Notes: generated from the sequence alone by a model not told the origin. Counted from the stretch's first letter, positions 1 through 9,000 are shown. The stretch is 64,000 nt of DNA from Limnohabitans sp. MMS-10A-178 (GCF_003063375.1 NZ_NERY01000002.1:62001-126000); one strand, 5' to 3'. Translations and numbers: made by a program.

Positions 1-542
1 GCTTCGAGCTGCGAGCTTTGAATTTCTTCAATGTCTTCTGCCATTAGTTTGGCCATAAAGCCAACAGTGGCAAAAGTCAAAGTTAGAAATCCGGCGAAAG
101 GGCCAAATCCAAACATGGCCACTAAAAAAATGGCCACAATAATTTCATTGAGGGTGCGAGACAAGGCAATAAAGCCTCTGCACAGAAGGTAGATCCAAAC
201 GGGGGCTAAATTGCGCGAAGCGCCCACAGCCACTGGAATGGACAACAAAACGCCCAGCGCAGTCGACGTGACAGTCATGGTCAAGCTTTCCTGAAACCCT
301 AACTTGATATCGCCCCAACGACTTGAGAAATCAGGAAAAAGAAAGCCTTGTACGAATGCCCAGCCTCGATCCAAGCCAAGCACCATCCTTGCCCAGTTTA
401 TTTCGACAGAACCAATGGCCAAAACCATGTAAAGCAAAGCGCCTGCATAAAGTGCCCAGCGCGTCCATACATTGGCAATGAATGGTTGTGGTGCCCAAGA
501 ACGAAAAGGGCGTTGGCCAACTTGAATGCTTGAGTCGCTCAT
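1..542 (-). CDS. phnE: ABC transporter permease, PhnE family (C-terminus cut by window edge)
   Basis: Inner-membrane permease of a phosphonate/oxyanion-type ABC importer. Reading the minus strand from the ATG at 542 gives an open frame that runs off the window. It shows an N-terminal membrane segment, then a permease core with an EAA-like stretch ([22 protein letters not shown]) typical of binding-protein-dependent permeases. The start overlaps the stop of phnC (ATGA), so the two are probably translationally coupled in the order phnD-phnC-phnE. The real substrate (phosphonate, phosphite, phosphate or an analogue) cannot be read from the sequence. Family assignment is by pattern and neighbours. 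Confidence 0.85.
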   Translation of the reverse strand, partial: MSDSSIQVGQRPFRSWAPQPFIANVWTRWALYAGALLYMVLAIGSVEINWARMVLGLDRGWAFVQGFLFPDFSSRWGDIKLGFQESLTMTVTSTALGVLLSIPVAVGASRNLAPVWIYLLCRGFIALSRTLNEIIVAIFLVAMFGFGPFAGFLTLTFATVGFMAKLMAEDIEEIQSSQLE

Positions 543-1363
543 ACCGCAGTTGAGGCGAAGTCTGAGCTTTTAAAGTGGCTGTTGGGAACCTCGTTGGCGT
601 GCATGCGTTGTGTGATGGTGGTCCAATCTTCATCGCCATAAATGCTGGTCAGTACATCGCGATTGACCTCTTTGGCTGACCCATCAAACACCACGCAGCC
701 AGCACGCAGACCTACAATGCGTGGCAAAAATTCTGTAGCAAGCACCACGTCATGAATGTTAACAATTGCAGCCAGTCCTCGTTCTTCACAAAGTTCCAAA
801 ATTAAACGCATGACTTGGCGCGAAGTTTTTGGATCAAGGCTGGCAGTAGGCTCGTCTACCAACAACAATTTAGGACTTTGCATTAGCGCACGAGCAATAC
901 CGACACGCTGACGCTGGCCGCCAGACAATGCATCGGCACGCTTGTTTTCCATGCCACCCAAACCCACGCGGTCTAGCAAAGCGAAAGCTTGTTCAATGTC
1001 TTGACCGTCGAATTTTCTAAACCAGCTTGCCCAAAATCCTGTGTAACCAAGTCTGCCCGAAAGCAGGTTTTCCATGACAGTCAGGCGCTCAACCAATGCA
1101 TATTCTTGGAAAATCATGCCAATGTGACGTCTGGCCAAGCGCAACTCAGTTGAGTCAAGCTGACCTAGATCTTGACCTTCTAGAATGATGCGCCCTGCAC
1201 TAGGCTGCACCAGTCGATTGACGCAACGAATAAGCGTGGACTTTCCTGCGCCCGAAGGCCCAATTAAGCCAAGCACCTCACCGGATCCAACTTTGAGGGC
1301 TACGCCTTGTAAAGCGAGATCGCCTGTGGGGTAGCGTTTTTCTAACTGATGCAGTTCTAGCAT
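539..1363 (-). CDS. phnC: ABC transporter ATP-binding protein, PhnC family
   Basis: Cytoplasmic ATPase of the phn-type importer, 274 aa. Walker [10 protein letters not shown] lies at residues 35-43, the signature LSGGQRQR at about 146-153, and Walker B LLLVDEP at about 166-172. This matches the PhnC family in length and spacing. It sits 9 bp after phnD and overlaps phnE by 4 bp, so one operon is likely. The operon diverges from the arsenic operon. Because arsenate and phosphate share chemistry, a role in oxyanion supply during arsenate stress is a reasonable inference, not something the sequence shows. Confidence 0.92.
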   Translation of the reverse strand: MLELHQLEKRYPTGDLALQGVALKVGSGEVLGLIGPSGAGKSTLIRCVNRLVQPSAGRIILEGQDLGQLDSTELRLARRHIGMIFQEYALVERLTVMENLLSGRLGYTGFWASWFRKFDGQDIEQAFALLDRVGLGGMENKRADALSGGQRQRVGIARALMQSPKLLLVDEPTASLDPKTSRQVMRLILELCEERGLAAIVNIHDVVLATEFLPRIVGLRAGCVVFDGSAKEVNRDVLTSIYGDEDWTTITQRMHANEVPNSHFKSSDFASTAV

Positions 1364-1372
1364 TAGGGGTGC

Positions 1373-2326
1373 TTATTTGCAGGCGTAACTGACGCTCATG
1401 GCTTGATCAATTTCGCGCACAACAGCCCAATGTTGCTTGTAAGTGATGGGCATGAATTTTTCCTGAGGTGGTTCGGTTTTGTTGAACTCAGCGGCCATTG
1501 TTGTACCTTCCCACTTGAAGGTGAAGAATGCTTGTTTGATTTTTTCAGCCAATTCGGGTTTGAGGTTGTAGACATGACCGTAACCAGTGGTGGGAAAAGA
1601 CTGCGATTTGTAAATGACCTTGGTCTGCTCGGGCTTGACAACACCGCGAGCTTCCATACGCAATTTGACCGAGTTGGCAATGGCTGCAGCCGGATAGTCT
1701 TTGTTGGCTACACCCAAAACAGAGTTATCGTGCTTGCCGCTGAAAACGGGCGTGAAGTCCTTGCCAGCTTCCATTTTGAACTGCTGCCGCATCAAAGCTG
1801 ATGGTGCTTTGTACCCAGAGTTGGATGTTTCTGCCGTGAAGGCCATGCGCTTGCCTTTGATGTCTTCAATTTTCTCGATACCACTGCCTGGGTATGTGAT
1901 GAACTCCATTTCGTAGCCAAAGCGATTGTCTTTAGAGGCCATCATGGCAAAGGGCACAAAGCCAGAGCAATTGACAGCAATGGGATTTGAGCCAGTGTTA
2001 AAACCTGAAACGTGCAATCTGCCAGCACGCATCGCTTCTAATTGCGCAGCGTTGCTTTGCACTGGAAAGAATTGAACCTTCTTGCCAGTTACTTTTGACA
2101 GGTGGTCTAAAAAGGGAGCCCAAACTGGTGCGTAAACGGCGGGGTCTTCAACTGGCGTGTAAGCAAAAACCAAAGTAGAAGGGTCAATCCATTGCTTTGG
2201 GTCTGTAGGGGCGTCAGCCACCATGTCGTTGTTTGCGTCTTGAAAGCGGGGGTCCAAGGCTAAAGTTGGGCCGGCAAAACCCAAGCCGAGTAGCGTAGCG
2301 AAAGCGATGGTTTTACGGAGTTTCAT
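1373..2326 (-). CDS. phnD: Phosphonate/oxyanion ABC transporter periplasmic binding protein, PhnD family
   Basis: Periplasmic receptor of 317 aa. A signal peptide (MKLRKTIAFATLLGLGFAGPTLA) precedes the mature protein. The PhnD-like pattern includes the VFAYTPVEDPAVYAPVW region near the mature N-terminus and RAGRLHVSGFNTG. An AAGGAAG ribosome site precedes the ATG. It is the first gene of phnD-phnC-phnE and lies about 170 bp from the divergent gap-arsJ-ars operon. PhnD-like receptors occur near arsenic gene clusters in proteobacteria, so the ligand could be phosphate, phosphite or a phosphonate. The sequence alone does not decide. Confidence 0.88.
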   Translation of the reverse strand: MKLRKTIAFATLLGLGFAGPTLALDPRFQDANNDMVADAPTDPKQWIDPSTLVFAYTPVEDPAVYAPVWAPFLDHLSKVTGKKVQFFPVQSNAAQLEAMRAGRLHVSGFNTGSNPIAVNCSGFVPFAMMASKDNRFGYEMEFITYPGSGIEKIEDIKGKRMAFTAETSNSGYKAPSALMRQQFKMEAGKDFTPVFSGKHDNSVLGVANKDYPAAAIANSVKLRMEARGVVKPEQTKVIYKSQSFPTTGYGHVYNLKPELAEKIKQAFFTFKWEGTTMAAEFNKTEPPQEKFMPITYKQHWAVVREIDQAMSVSYACK

Positions 2327-2344
2327 AATCTTCCTTAGTAAATA

Positions 2345-2372
2345 TTTTTACATTAACTTTAATTTGTGTCAA
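2345..2372 (-). promoter_or_regulatory. Candidate sigma70 promoter of phnDCE
   Basis: On the minus strand TTGACA (2367-2372) is followed after 16 bp by TAAAAA (2345-2350), about 20 bp before the phnD start. The -35 is perfect and the -10 is weak. The divergent 173-bp region must also hold the ars promoter and the ArsR site. I see only a short CAATA...TATTG inverted repeat near 2467-2486 and cannot assign the operator with confidence. Confidence 0.4.
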
Positions 2373-2499
2373 AACAGTTACAAAGTGAATTCCATATTTT
2401 GATTTCTTTCGCGAGAAATAACCCACTGCATAGTCATAAATTTGTCATGCTTTATTTCTATAGTTCAATAGTCATTCATATATTGGTAAAGGGTTCAGC

Positions 2500-3543
2500 A
2501 TGAAAGTCGGCATCAATGGCATGGGTCGAATCGGTCGTTTAGCTTTGAGAGCTGCAATGGGAGCCGCAGAACGCCCTGAAGATGATCCCCGAGGATTGAA
2601 CCGACTTGATGTTGTTCATGTCAATGAGCTCAAAGGCGGAGCAGCTGCAACGGCACACCTGCTGGCCTTCGATTCAGTCCAAGGTAAATGGAAAGCAGAC
2701 ATTCGCGCAGATGGCGATGAGGCCATTCTGATCAAAGACAAACGTATTCGTTTCACCTCTTTCGGCGCATCTGCCGAAATTCCATGGGGTGAATTGGGCG
2801 TAGAGCTCGTACTTGAATGCACAGGGAAATTTCTCACACCTGAAACCATTCAAGGCCACCTAGATCGGGGCGCAAAGCGAGTGATTGTTGCCGCACCAGT
2901 GAAGGTTGGCGGAGTGCTAAATATTGTGGTCGGCATCAATCATGAGTTGTACAACCCTACCAAAGATTTCATCGTCACAGCAGCATCTTGTACAACCAAT
3001 TGCTTGGCGCCCGTTGTCAAAGTGATTCATGAAAACTTAGGCATCAAGCATGGTCAGATCACAACCATTCACGACCCAACCAACACCAACTTGGTAGTCG
3101 ATGCGCCGCACAAAGATTTGCGCCGCGCGCGCAGCGCTATGGTGAGCTTGGCGCCAACATCAACAGGCAGTGCCACAGCAATTGCATTGATCTACCCTGA
3201 ACTCAAAGGCAAATTGAACGGCCATGCGGTTCGGGCGCCTGTACTGAACGCATCTTTGACAGATTGCGTCTTTGAACTTCAACGATCGACTACGGCAGAG
3301 GAAGTCAACGCACTTTTTGAAAAAGCTGCAAATGGACCATTGCTCGGTATTCTGGGTTACGAAACACGTCCTTTGGTCAGTGTTGACTATGCACGCGACA
3401 CCCGCAGCTCAATCATCGACGCGTTGTCGACCATGGTGACTGACGGAACTCTCCTCAAGGTCTATGCTTGGTATGACAACGAGATGGGCTACGCATGCCG
3501 TATGGTGGATTTGGCGTGCTACATGGAATCAGTTGGTTTTTAA
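2500..3543 (+). CDS. gap: ars-operon glyceraldehyde-3-phosphate dehydrogenase
   Basis: NAD(P)-dependent GAPDH, 347 aa, cytoplasmic. It has the N-terminal nucleotide-binding motif [10 protein letters not shown] (residues 4-13), the catalytic cysteine in SCTTNC (Cys164) and the partner histidine near His191. Its position directly before arsJ identifies it as the arsenate-specific paralogue. With arsenate in place of phosphate, GAPDH forms 1-arseno-3-phosphoglycerate, which ArsJ exports (established for the gapdh-arsJ pair in Pseudomonas). It is first in a seven-gene operon and starts with an ATG after a weak ribosome site. A housekeeping GAPDH is expected elsewhere in the genome. Confidence 0.93.
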   Translation: MKVGINGMGRIGRLALRAAMGAAERPEDDPRGLNRLDVVHVNELKGGAAATAHLLAFDSVQGKWKADIRADGDEAILIKDKRIRFTSFGASAEIPWGELGVELVLECTGKFLTPETIQGHLDRGAKRVIVAAPVKVGGVLNIVVGINHELYNPTKDFIVTAASCTTNCLAPVVKVIHENLGIKHGQITTIHDPTNTNLVVDAPHKDLRRARSAMVSLAPTSTGSATAIALIYPELKGKLNGHAVRAPVLNASLTDCVFELQRSTTAEEVNALFEKAANGPLLGILGYETRPLVSVDYARDTRSSIIDALSTMVTDGTLLKVYAWYDNEMGYACRMVDLACYMESVGF

Positions 3544-3544
3544 G

Positions 3545-4825
3545 ATGGAATCACCCAACCGTCAACTTCCCGTTGTAGTACCTGCCGTCCGTAATTACAT
3601 GATCGTCACGGCAGCCTATTGGGGGTTCACACTCACTGATGGGGCACTGCGCATGCTGGTGCTTCTTCATTTCTACAAACTGGGTTACTCACCCTTAATG
3701 TTGTCTTTGTTATTTTTGCTCTACGAAGCAGCTGGCGTGCTGGCCAATTTGATTGGAGGCTGGTTGGCGACAAGATTTGGTATTGCACGAATGCTCACTG
3801 TGGGTCTGATGACTCAGATTATTGGATTCATGCTCTTGTCTCAACTTGATCCGACTTGGACTGCGGCCATGTCTGTCGCATGGGTGGTCATTTCTCAGGG
3901 TATTTGTGGCGTAGCAAAAGATCTAACTAAAACTGCCAGCAAGTCAGCGATCAAGATTACGCAGGCTGAAGCCAAAACCCAAAGTAACGGTCAGTTGTTT
4001 AAGTGGGTCGCTTGGTTTACTGGCAGTAAGAATGCCATGAAAGGGTTTGGTTTTTTCCTTGGTGGCGTTTTACTGCAAGCTGTCGGATTTCAGTGGTCGT
4101 TGATTGCCATGGCTGGATTACTGGCTTTGGTTTTGATCGGCGTCATCAGCAGTTTGCCTCCCATGATCGGCAAAAGCAAAGCCTCCAAATCGGCCAAAGA
4201 ATTGTTTGCAAAAAACCAAGGCCTCAACGCACTTTCTGCTGCTCGCGTTGTACTCTTTGGAGCTCGCGATGTTTGGTTTGTGGTCGGAGTACCAGTATTT
4301 CTTTATTCTGTTGGATGGACCTTCACCATGGTGGGTACATTCTTGGCAACTTGGACAATAGGCTATGGATTAGTTCAAGCCCTCGCCCCAAATATTGTCA
4401 AACGCAGTGAAGACGGCCTCTCGCGCGAAGTACCAGCTGCTCGCTGGTGGTCCTTGATCTTGGCATTGATCCCTGCTGCCATTGCAGTGATTGTCTGGCA
4501 AGACGTTCCCAATCTTGAGTGGTGGGTTGTGGGTGGTCTTGGGTTGTTCGGATTTGCATTTGCGGTTAATTCCTCAGTTCACAGCTATTTGGTATTGGCC
4601 TATGCTGGTTCAGAAAAAGCAGCTGAGGATGTTGGGTTTTACTATGCTGCTAATGCCTTAGGGCGCTTCTTTGGAACCTTGATGTCAGGCTTGTTGTTTC
4701 AGTGGGGTGGTCTGATTTATTCACTCATCGGATCTGCTGCAATGCTTTCCATATGTTGGATGGCAACTTTGCGGTTACCTGTAAAGCCTATGTTGCAACT
4801 AGAGAGCAACAAGGATTCAACATGA
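3545..4825 (+). CDS. arsJ: ArsJ, MFS exporter of 1-arseno-3-phosphoglycerate
   Basis: Inner-membrane MFS protein of 426 aa with about 12 hydrophobic segments. I chose the ATG at 3545, one base after the gap stop; an upstream in-frame start would lie inside gap. The early motif YWGFTLTDGALRMLVLLHFY is characteristic of ArsJ. Partnered with the adjacent GAPDH, it expels the unstable arseno ester, which hydrolyses outside the cell to arsenate. The pair therefore acts as an arsenate efflux system. The 3' end overlaps arsR by 4 bp (ATGA). Confidence 0.92.
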   Translation: MESPNRQLPVVVPAVRNYMIVTAAYWGFTLTDGALRMLVLLHFYKLGYSPLMLSLLFLLYEAAGVLANLIGGWLATRFGIARMLTVGLMTQIIGFMLLSQLDPTWTAAMSVAWVVISQGICGVAKDLTKTASKSAIKITQAEAKTQSNGQLFKWVAWFTGSKNAMKGFGFFLGGVLLQAVGFQWSLIAMAGLLALVLIGVISSLPPMIGKSKASKSAKELFAKNQGLNALSAARVVLFGARDVWFVVGVPVFLYSVGWTFTMVGTFLATWTIGYGLVQALAPNIVKRSEDGLSREVPAARWWSLILALIPAAIAVIVWQDVPNLEWWVVGGLGLFGFAFAVNSSVHSYLVLAYAGSEKAAEDVGFYYAANALGRFFGTLMSGLLFQWGGLIYSLIGSAAMLSICWMATLRLPVKPMLQLESNKDST

Positions 4826-5220
4826 ACACAGTTGTAACGCCAGCAGACCCACAGTGGGTTGTCAAGGCACTTTGCGCTTTAGCGCAAATCAACCGGTTGA
4901 ACGTATTTCGATTGCTGGTTGTTGCAGGGCAGGATGGCATGTATCCAGGTGATATGGCTGTAGCGCTGGGTGTTCCTTCCAACTCACTCTCTTTTCACCT
5001 CAAAGAACTTCTTCATTGCGAACTTGTGTCGCAAGAGCGTGAAGGACGAAACCTGCGCTATAGAGCAAACCTGAGTCGGATGCAAAATTTGTTAGTTTTT
5101 TTAACTGACGAATGTTGCAAAGGCCAAGCATGCTTTGAATTGCCATCCATTGATTGCCAAGATCCTGATTGCGAAAGCGAAAGCGAAAGGAAAGTTAAAA
5201 GCAAGAGTTTGAGCGTTTAA
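4822..5220 (+). CDS. arsR: ArsR-family arsenic-responsive repressor
   Basis: Winged-helix repressor of 132 aa. I use the ATG at 4822 that overlaps the arsJ stop. The DNA-recognition region is GVPSNSLSFHLKELLHCELV (about residues 50-69). Two adjacent cysteines and a third (ECCKGQAC: Cys98, Cys99, Cys104) sit at the end of the core fold, followed by Cys112 and Cys117. The CC-x4-C pattern resembles the C-terminal arsenite site of Acidithiobacillus-type ArsR rather than the classical ELCVCDLC site in the recognition helix. It is the third gene of the operon it presumably controls. Confidence 0.92.
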   Translation: MNTVVTPADPQWVVKALCALAQINRLNVFRLLVVAGQDGMYPGDMAVALGVPSNSLSFHLKELLHCELVSQEREGRNLRYRANLSRMQNLLVFLTDECCKGQACFELPSIDCQDPDCESESERKVKSKSLSV

Positions 5221-5250
5221 CCCCAACCATTGAGTTTTAAAAGGAAAATC

Positions 5251-5745
5251 ATGTCTGATCGAATTCTTAACGTCTTATTTTTGTGCACTGGAAACTCTGC
5301 ACGCAGCATCATGGCTGAAGCCATTCTCAATTCGCTTGGCTCAGACCGCTTTCGCGCCTATAGCGCCGGTAGTCACCCAGTTGGATCGGTCAATCCCATT
5401 GCAATTAATTGGCTTAATAAAAATCATTTTGGTACTGACAATCTTCGCAGCAAAAGCTGGGATGAATTTGCTGTACCTGACGCTCCCGTCATGGACTTTG
5501 TATTGACAGTTTGTGACAACGCAGCCGGCGAAGTTTGCCCAATCTGGCCAGGCCAACCATTTTCCGCTCACTGGGGCGTTGAAGATCCCGCTTCTGTAAA
5601 GGGAACAACAGAAGAGAAAGAAAAAGCATTTAGCAATGTCTTCATGATTTTGAATCGTCGCATTTCTCTTTTCACCAGCTTACCCATCGCCAGTTTGGAT
5701 CGTATTTCTTTGCACCGCGAAGTTAAAAACATCGGTCAGATCTGA
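5251..5745 (+). CDS. arsC1: Arsenate reductase, low-molecular-weight phosphatase (thioredoxin-type) family
   Basis: Cytoplasmic reductase of arsenate to arsenite, 164 aa. The active-site loop CTGNSARS (Cys12 to Arg18) is the LMW-PTPase CX5R signature. The two resolving cysteines are in TVCDNAAGEVCP (Cys88, Cys96), the arrangement of thioredoxin-coupled ArsC. I prefer the ATG at 5251 behind AAGGAAAA over an upstream in-frame start at 5230. It lies between arsR and aqpS. The operon holds a second, unrelated arsenate reductase (6436-6852). Confidence 0.92.
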   Translation: MSDRILNVLFLCTGNSARSIMAEAILNSLGSDRFRAYSAGSHPVGSVNPIAINWLNKNHFGTDNLRSKSWDEFAVPDAPVMDFVLTVCDNAAGEVCPIWPGQPFSAHWGVEDPASVKGTTEEKEKAFSNVFMILNRRISLFTSLPIASLDRISLHREVKNIGQI

Positions 5746-5767
5746 AGCACGAGACCTTGCTTAAAAA

Positions 5768-6427
5768 ATGATAAGTTGGAAGCGATATTTTGCTGAGCTA
5801 GTTGGTACTGCAGCCTTGTTTTGTACTGTCATCGGCTCAGGCATCATGGCAGAGCAATTGGCAGGTGGAAACACAGCAATTGCTCTTCTGGCTAATACAC
5901 TCGCCACTGTCTTTGCTCTGTATGTGCTGATTGAAACAATTGGGCCTATCAGTGGTGCACACTTCAATCCAGTTGTATCGATGGTCATGGCGTTTCGCAA
6001 AGATTTAGCACGACATCATTTAATAGGTTATGTGATTGCTCAGCTCACAGGTGCGGCATTGGGCGCGTGGGCGGCTCATGCAATGTTTGAACTTGAAATT
6101 TTGCAATGGTCTACCAAAGTGAGAACGGGACCGGCACAGTGGTTTGCTGAAGCAGTTGCTACTTGTGGCTTGTTATTCGTGATCTTGCGTTCACCTGAAG
6201 GCAAAGCATCTTCCATAGTTGCTTGCTACATTGGCGCAGCATATTGGTTTACTGCAAGCACGTCTTTTGCAAATCCAGCAGCTGCGTTCGGTCGCATGTT
6301 CTCCAATACATTTGCAGGTATTTCACCAGCAGATGTACCCGCCTTTGTTGTCGCTCAGATCGTTGGCGGATTCCTCGGATTGTTTCTTCATTCATTGTTG
6401 AAGTCCGGCCACCAACAAAGTCATTAA
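5768..6427 (+). CDS. aqpS: Aquaglyceroporin of the arsenic operon (AqpS-like)
   Basis: MIP-family channel of 219 aa with six membrane segments. The first signature loop is GAHFNPVVS (NPV in place of NPA). The second is FANPAAAFGRMFSNTFAGI (NPA with the following R). In Sinorhizobium meliloti an aquaglyceroporin replaces the ArsB pump and lets arsenite leave down its gradient after ArsC reduction. The lack of any ArsB or Acr3 gene here fits that role. It sits between the two arsenate reductases. Confidence 0.9.
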   Translation: MISWKRYFAELVGTAALFCTVIGSGIMAEQLAGGNTAIALLANTLATVFALYVLIETIGPISGAHFNPVVSMVMAFRKDLARHHLIGYVIAQLTGAALGAWAAHAMFELEILQWSTKVRTGPAQWFAEAVATCGLLFVILRSPEGKASSIVACYIGAAYWFTASTSFANPAAAFGRMFSNTFAGISPADVPAFVVAQIVGGFLGLFLHSLLKSGHQQSH

Positions 6428-6435
6428 GAGTTGTT

Positions 6436-6852
6436 ATGGTCAAAATTTTTCATAATCCGAATTGCGGCACTTCTCGCAATACATTAGCCCTGATTAGCAA
6501 CTCAGGCGTTGAACCTGAGGTGGTTCTTTATTTAGAGACACCTCCGTCAAAAGAACAACTCAAAAAGTTGATTTCTGATATGTCTATTCCAGTAAGGGAT
6601 GTGCTTCGTCAAAAGGGCACGCCGTATGAAGAACTGGATTTGGGAAACGCAAAATGGTCTGACGAAGAACTATTGGACTTGATGATGGTTCATCCCATTC
6701 TCATCAATCGTCCAATCGTTGTGACTTCAATTGGTACAAAGTTGTGTCGTCCGTCTGAAGCCGTGCTGGATATCCTTGTAGAACCCCAGCGTGGTGCATT
6801 TACCAAAGAAGATGGTGAAGTTGTGATCAATGAAAAGGGCTTGCGTGTCTGA
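6436..6852 (+). CDS. arsC2: Arsenate reductase, glutaredoxin/ArsC (R773) family
   Basis: Thioredoxin-fold arsenate reductase of 138 aa. Catalytic Cys10 is in NPNCGTSRN, and the three arginines that bind arsenate are at about Arg58, Arg92 (INRPIVV) and Arg105. This is the same spacing as Cys12/Arg60/Arg94/Arg107 of the R773 enzyme, shifted by two. I use the ATG at 6436, 8 bp after aqpS; the frame stays open further upstream but inside aqpS. It uses glutathione and glutaredoxin, unlike arsC1, so arsenate reduction can draw on two thiol systems. Confidence 0.93.
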   Translation: MVKIFHNPNCGTSRNTLALISNSGVEPEVVLYLETPPSKEQLKKLISDMSIPVRDVLRQKGTPYEELDLGNAKWSDEELLDLMMVHPILINRPIVVTSIGTKLCRPSEAVLDILVEPQRGAFTKEDGEVVINEKGLRV

Positions 6853-7567
6853 GGTCACTGATAAATTGCCTAATCTGGATGAAGCTTGCTTTGAGTTTCC
6901 GCAGCAAGCTTTGTTAACGCCGCAACAGGTGTCAACTCATCCGCCAAGGATTTTGATGTTGTATGGATCTTTGCGCGAGCGCTCTTACAGCAAGCTATTG
7001 ACTCTGGAGGCAGCGGGATTGCTTGAAGCTATGGGTGCAGAGGTGAGGGTGTTTGATCCTTTGGGTCTGCCGCAACCCGATGCTGCACCTGATACACATG
7101 CAAAGGTAGAAGAATTACGTGATTTGGCTGCATGGTCTGAGGGTATGGTTTGGTGCTCACCCGAGCGTCACGGCGCTATGACAGGCATCTTAAAAAGTCA
7201 GATTGACTGGATACCTTTGTCCGTAGGCGCTGTTCGTCCTACACAGGGAAAAACCTTAGCAGTGATGGAAGTATGCGGCGGTTCGCAATCCTTCAATGCT
7301 GTGAACCAAATGCGGATCCTAGGGCGCTGGATGCGTATGCTTACGATTCCAAATCAAAGCTCAGTTGCCAAAGCGTTCCTAGAGTTTGAGGAAGATGGCC
7401 GTATGAAGCCATCAGCTTATTACGACAGGGTCGTGGATGTGATGGAAGAGTTAGTGAAGTTCACGCTTCTGACTCGTGACGTATCACCGTATCTAGTTGA
7501 TCGATATAGCGAACGCAAAGAATCAGCTGAACAACTTTCTAAAAGAGTTAATCAGAAATCAATCTAA
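6845..7567 (+). CDS. arsH: ArsH, NADPH-dependent FMN organoarsenical oxidoreductase
   Basis: Flavodoxin-fold FMN reductase of about 240 aa. ArsH hallmarks are [14 protein letters not shown] (FMN phosphate loop), [22 protein letters not shown] and [22 protein letters not shown]. ArsH oxidises trivalent organoarsenicals to the less toxic pentavalent forms and also gives redox protection. A GTG at 6845, preceded by AAAAGGG, overlaps the arsC2 stop by 8 bp and is my choice; an ATG at 6830 is the alternative. Last gene of the arsenic operon. Confidence 0.92.
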   Translation: MSEVTDKLPNLDEACFEFPQQALLTPQQVSTHPPRILMLYGSLRERSYSKLLTLEAAGLLEAMGAEVRVFDPLGLPQPDAAPDTHAKVEELRDLAAWSEGMVWCSPERHGAMTGILKSQIDWIPLSVGAVRPTQGKTLAVMEVCGGSQSFNAVNQMRILGRWMRMLTIPNQSSVAKAFLEFEEDGRMKPSAYYDRVVDVMEELVKFTLLTRDVSPYLVDRYSERKESAEQLSKRVNQKSI

Positions 7568-7797
7568 ATTAATTGTTTGAACCCCTGATTAACAGAAAGC
7601 CAGGCTCCTCAAAAACTAATATAAATCAATGACTTACGTGTATTTTTGATAAACGTGTAATAATTCGTGTAATAACCCAAAAGGTTACATAATGTAACTT
7701 TCCAGCCAAAACAGTCAAATTTGCAATTGTCTGAGTCATTATGCAGGTGAAAGTTTGAGGCCACGCTTGGGGCTCGAACTAAGTTTTTGGAAAAGTT
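7568..7797. other. Intergenic stretch between arsH and the IS3 element
   Basis: About 230 bp, AT-rich, without a convincing gene. It holds a perfect 15-bp palindrome with 7-bp arms (GTTACAT a ATGTAAC, 7684-7698) and a nearby tandem CGTGTAATAA pair. These could be a protein-binding site, but no regulator can be tied to them. I see no clear terminator for arsH. Confidence 0.4.
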
Positions 7798-7858
7798 TGG
7801 CATTCCCCCAATTCAGTAGACAAATATTATTGTCAAAATCTGAATGGGAGAAATGCAA

Positions 7859-8143
7859 ATGCAAAAAGCCAAATACACAGCTGAGTTCAAAGAAGAGGCG
7901 GTTCGCCAAGTTATCGACAGGGGCCACTCTGTTGTCGATGTAGCCAAGCGATTAGGAATTGGGGACGGCCTGCTGTACACCTGGGTCAAGAAGTTCAAGG
8001 CCACCAATGAGCCAGTTGCCATTGATGACATGAAGTCTATGCAAGCGGAGCTCAACCGGTTAAAGGCTGAACTCAGGCGCACCACAGAGGAGCGCGACAT
8101 CCTAAAAAAGGCCGCCGCGTACTTTGCCAAACAGTCAGAGTGA
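7859..8143 (+). CDS. IS3-family transposase OrfA
   Basis: Helix-turn-helix DNA-binding subunit of about 94 aa (KYTAEFKEEAVRQV...GHSVVDVAKRLGIGDGLLYTWVKKFK), followed by a leucine-zipper-like helix (MQAELNRLKAELRRTTEERDILKKA). The ATG at 7859 has GGGAGA 7 bp upstream; in-frame ATGs at 7844 and 7853 are alternatives. Near its 3' end the codons CTA AAA AAG contain the slip heptamer that shifts ribosomes into orfB. Confidence 0.92.
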   Translation: MQKAKYTAEFKEEAVRQVIDRGHSVVDVAKRLGIGDGLLYTWVKKFKATNEPVAIDDMKSMQAELNRLKAELRRTTEERDILKKAAAYFAKQSE

Positions 8144-8151
8144 AGTACGCG
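8104..8151 (+). promoter_or_regulatory. Programmed -1 frameshift signal of the IS3 element
   Basis: The heptamer A_AAA_AAG occupies 8104-8110 in the orfA frame. After a 5-nt spacer a perfect 8-bp stem follows (CGCGTACT 8116-8123 with AGTACGCG 8144-8151, 20-nt loop), enclosing the orfA stop and the orfB GTG. This is the standard layout for making an OrfAB fusion transposase in IS3 elements. Confidence 0.85.
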
Positions 8152-9000
8152 TTTATCCAGGAGAACCGGGCAGAGTTCACTCTCAGTGGTATGTGCCGGG
8201 TGCTGGACGTCCACCGCAGTGGCTTCTATGCCTGGCTACTGGAGCCCTTGTCGCCAAGAGCAATGGAGAACCAAGCCCTGACAGCGCAGATAAAAGAGTT
8301 CTACGACCAGAGTATGGGCATCTACGGCAGCCCCCGAATCTTTTATGATTTGAGGGAGGCTGGTGTTCCTTGCAGCGAGAACCGGGTGGCCAGGCTCATG
8401 CGAATGGCTCAAATCAAGTCAGTACGTGGCTACAAAAGGCCACGTTACAAGGTGGGTCGGCCCTCGCAGGTCTCGCCCAACCAGTTGCAGCGCCAATTCC
8501 AGCAAGACGAGGCGGATCAAGTTTGGGTGACCGATATCACGTACATCCGCACGTATGAAGGGTGGCTCTACTTGGCGGTGGTGCTGGACTTGCACTCAAG
8601 GGCTTTGGTGGGGTGGAGCATGCGAGGCAGCATGGAGACCACGCTGGTGCTGGACGCGTTGACGATGGCTGTGTGGCGCCGCCGGCCTAAGGGCTCGGTG
8701 ATCATCCACTCGGACCAGGGCTCACAGTTTGGAAGTGACGAGTTCAGCCGCTGGTGCAAGGAAAACCGTTTAAGTCCCAGTATGAGCCGAAGAGGAAACT
8801 GCTGGGACAACGCGGTGGCCGAATCGTTCTTCAGTAACTTGAAGAGTGAAAAGATCAAAAAGAGGATTTACAAAACAAGACAGGAGGCCAGGTCTGAAGT
8901 CTTTGAGTACATTGAAGGCTTCTACAATCCAGTTCGGCGTCACAAACATCTTGACCAACTCAGCCCCCTTGAGTTCGAGAGACGTCAAATTGCGTTATGA
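8140..9000 (+). CDS. IS3-family transposase OrfB (DDE integrase domain)
   Basis: Catalytic part of the transposase, 286 aa. The N-terminal HTH_21 region is followed by the DDE (rve) core: WVTDITYIRTYEGWLYLAVVLD (first Asp), IIHSDQGSQF (second Asp) and GNCWDNAVAESFFSNLKSE (Glu). An internal GTG start overlaps the orfA stop, but the active enzyme should be the frameshifted OrfAB product. The frame is intact, so the element may still be able to move. Confidence 0.93.
   Translation: MKYAFIQENRAEFTLSGMCRVLDVHRSGFYAWLLEPLSPRAMENQALTAQIKEFYDQSMGIYGSPRIFYDLREAGVPCSENRVARLMRMAQIKSVRGYKRPRYKVGRPSQVSPNQLQRQFQQDEADQVWVTDITYIRTYEGWLYLAVVLDLHSRALVGWSMRGSMETTLVLDALTMAVWRRRPKGSVIIHSDQGSQFGSDEFSRWCKENRLSPSMSRRGNCWDNAVAESFFSNLKSEKIKKRIYKTRQEARSEVFEYIEGFYNPVRRHKHLDQLSPLEFERRQIAL

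Noticed and set aside
2373-2499. Pho box or a defined ArsR operator in the phnD/gap divergent region
   Set aside because: Neither consensus is met; only short partial repeats are visible.
7568-7630. A further tRNA-Asn remnant left of the IS3 element
   Set aside because: GATTAACAG and GGCTCCTC both occur here, but in the wrong order and without the rest of the tRNA. Chance similarity is more likely.
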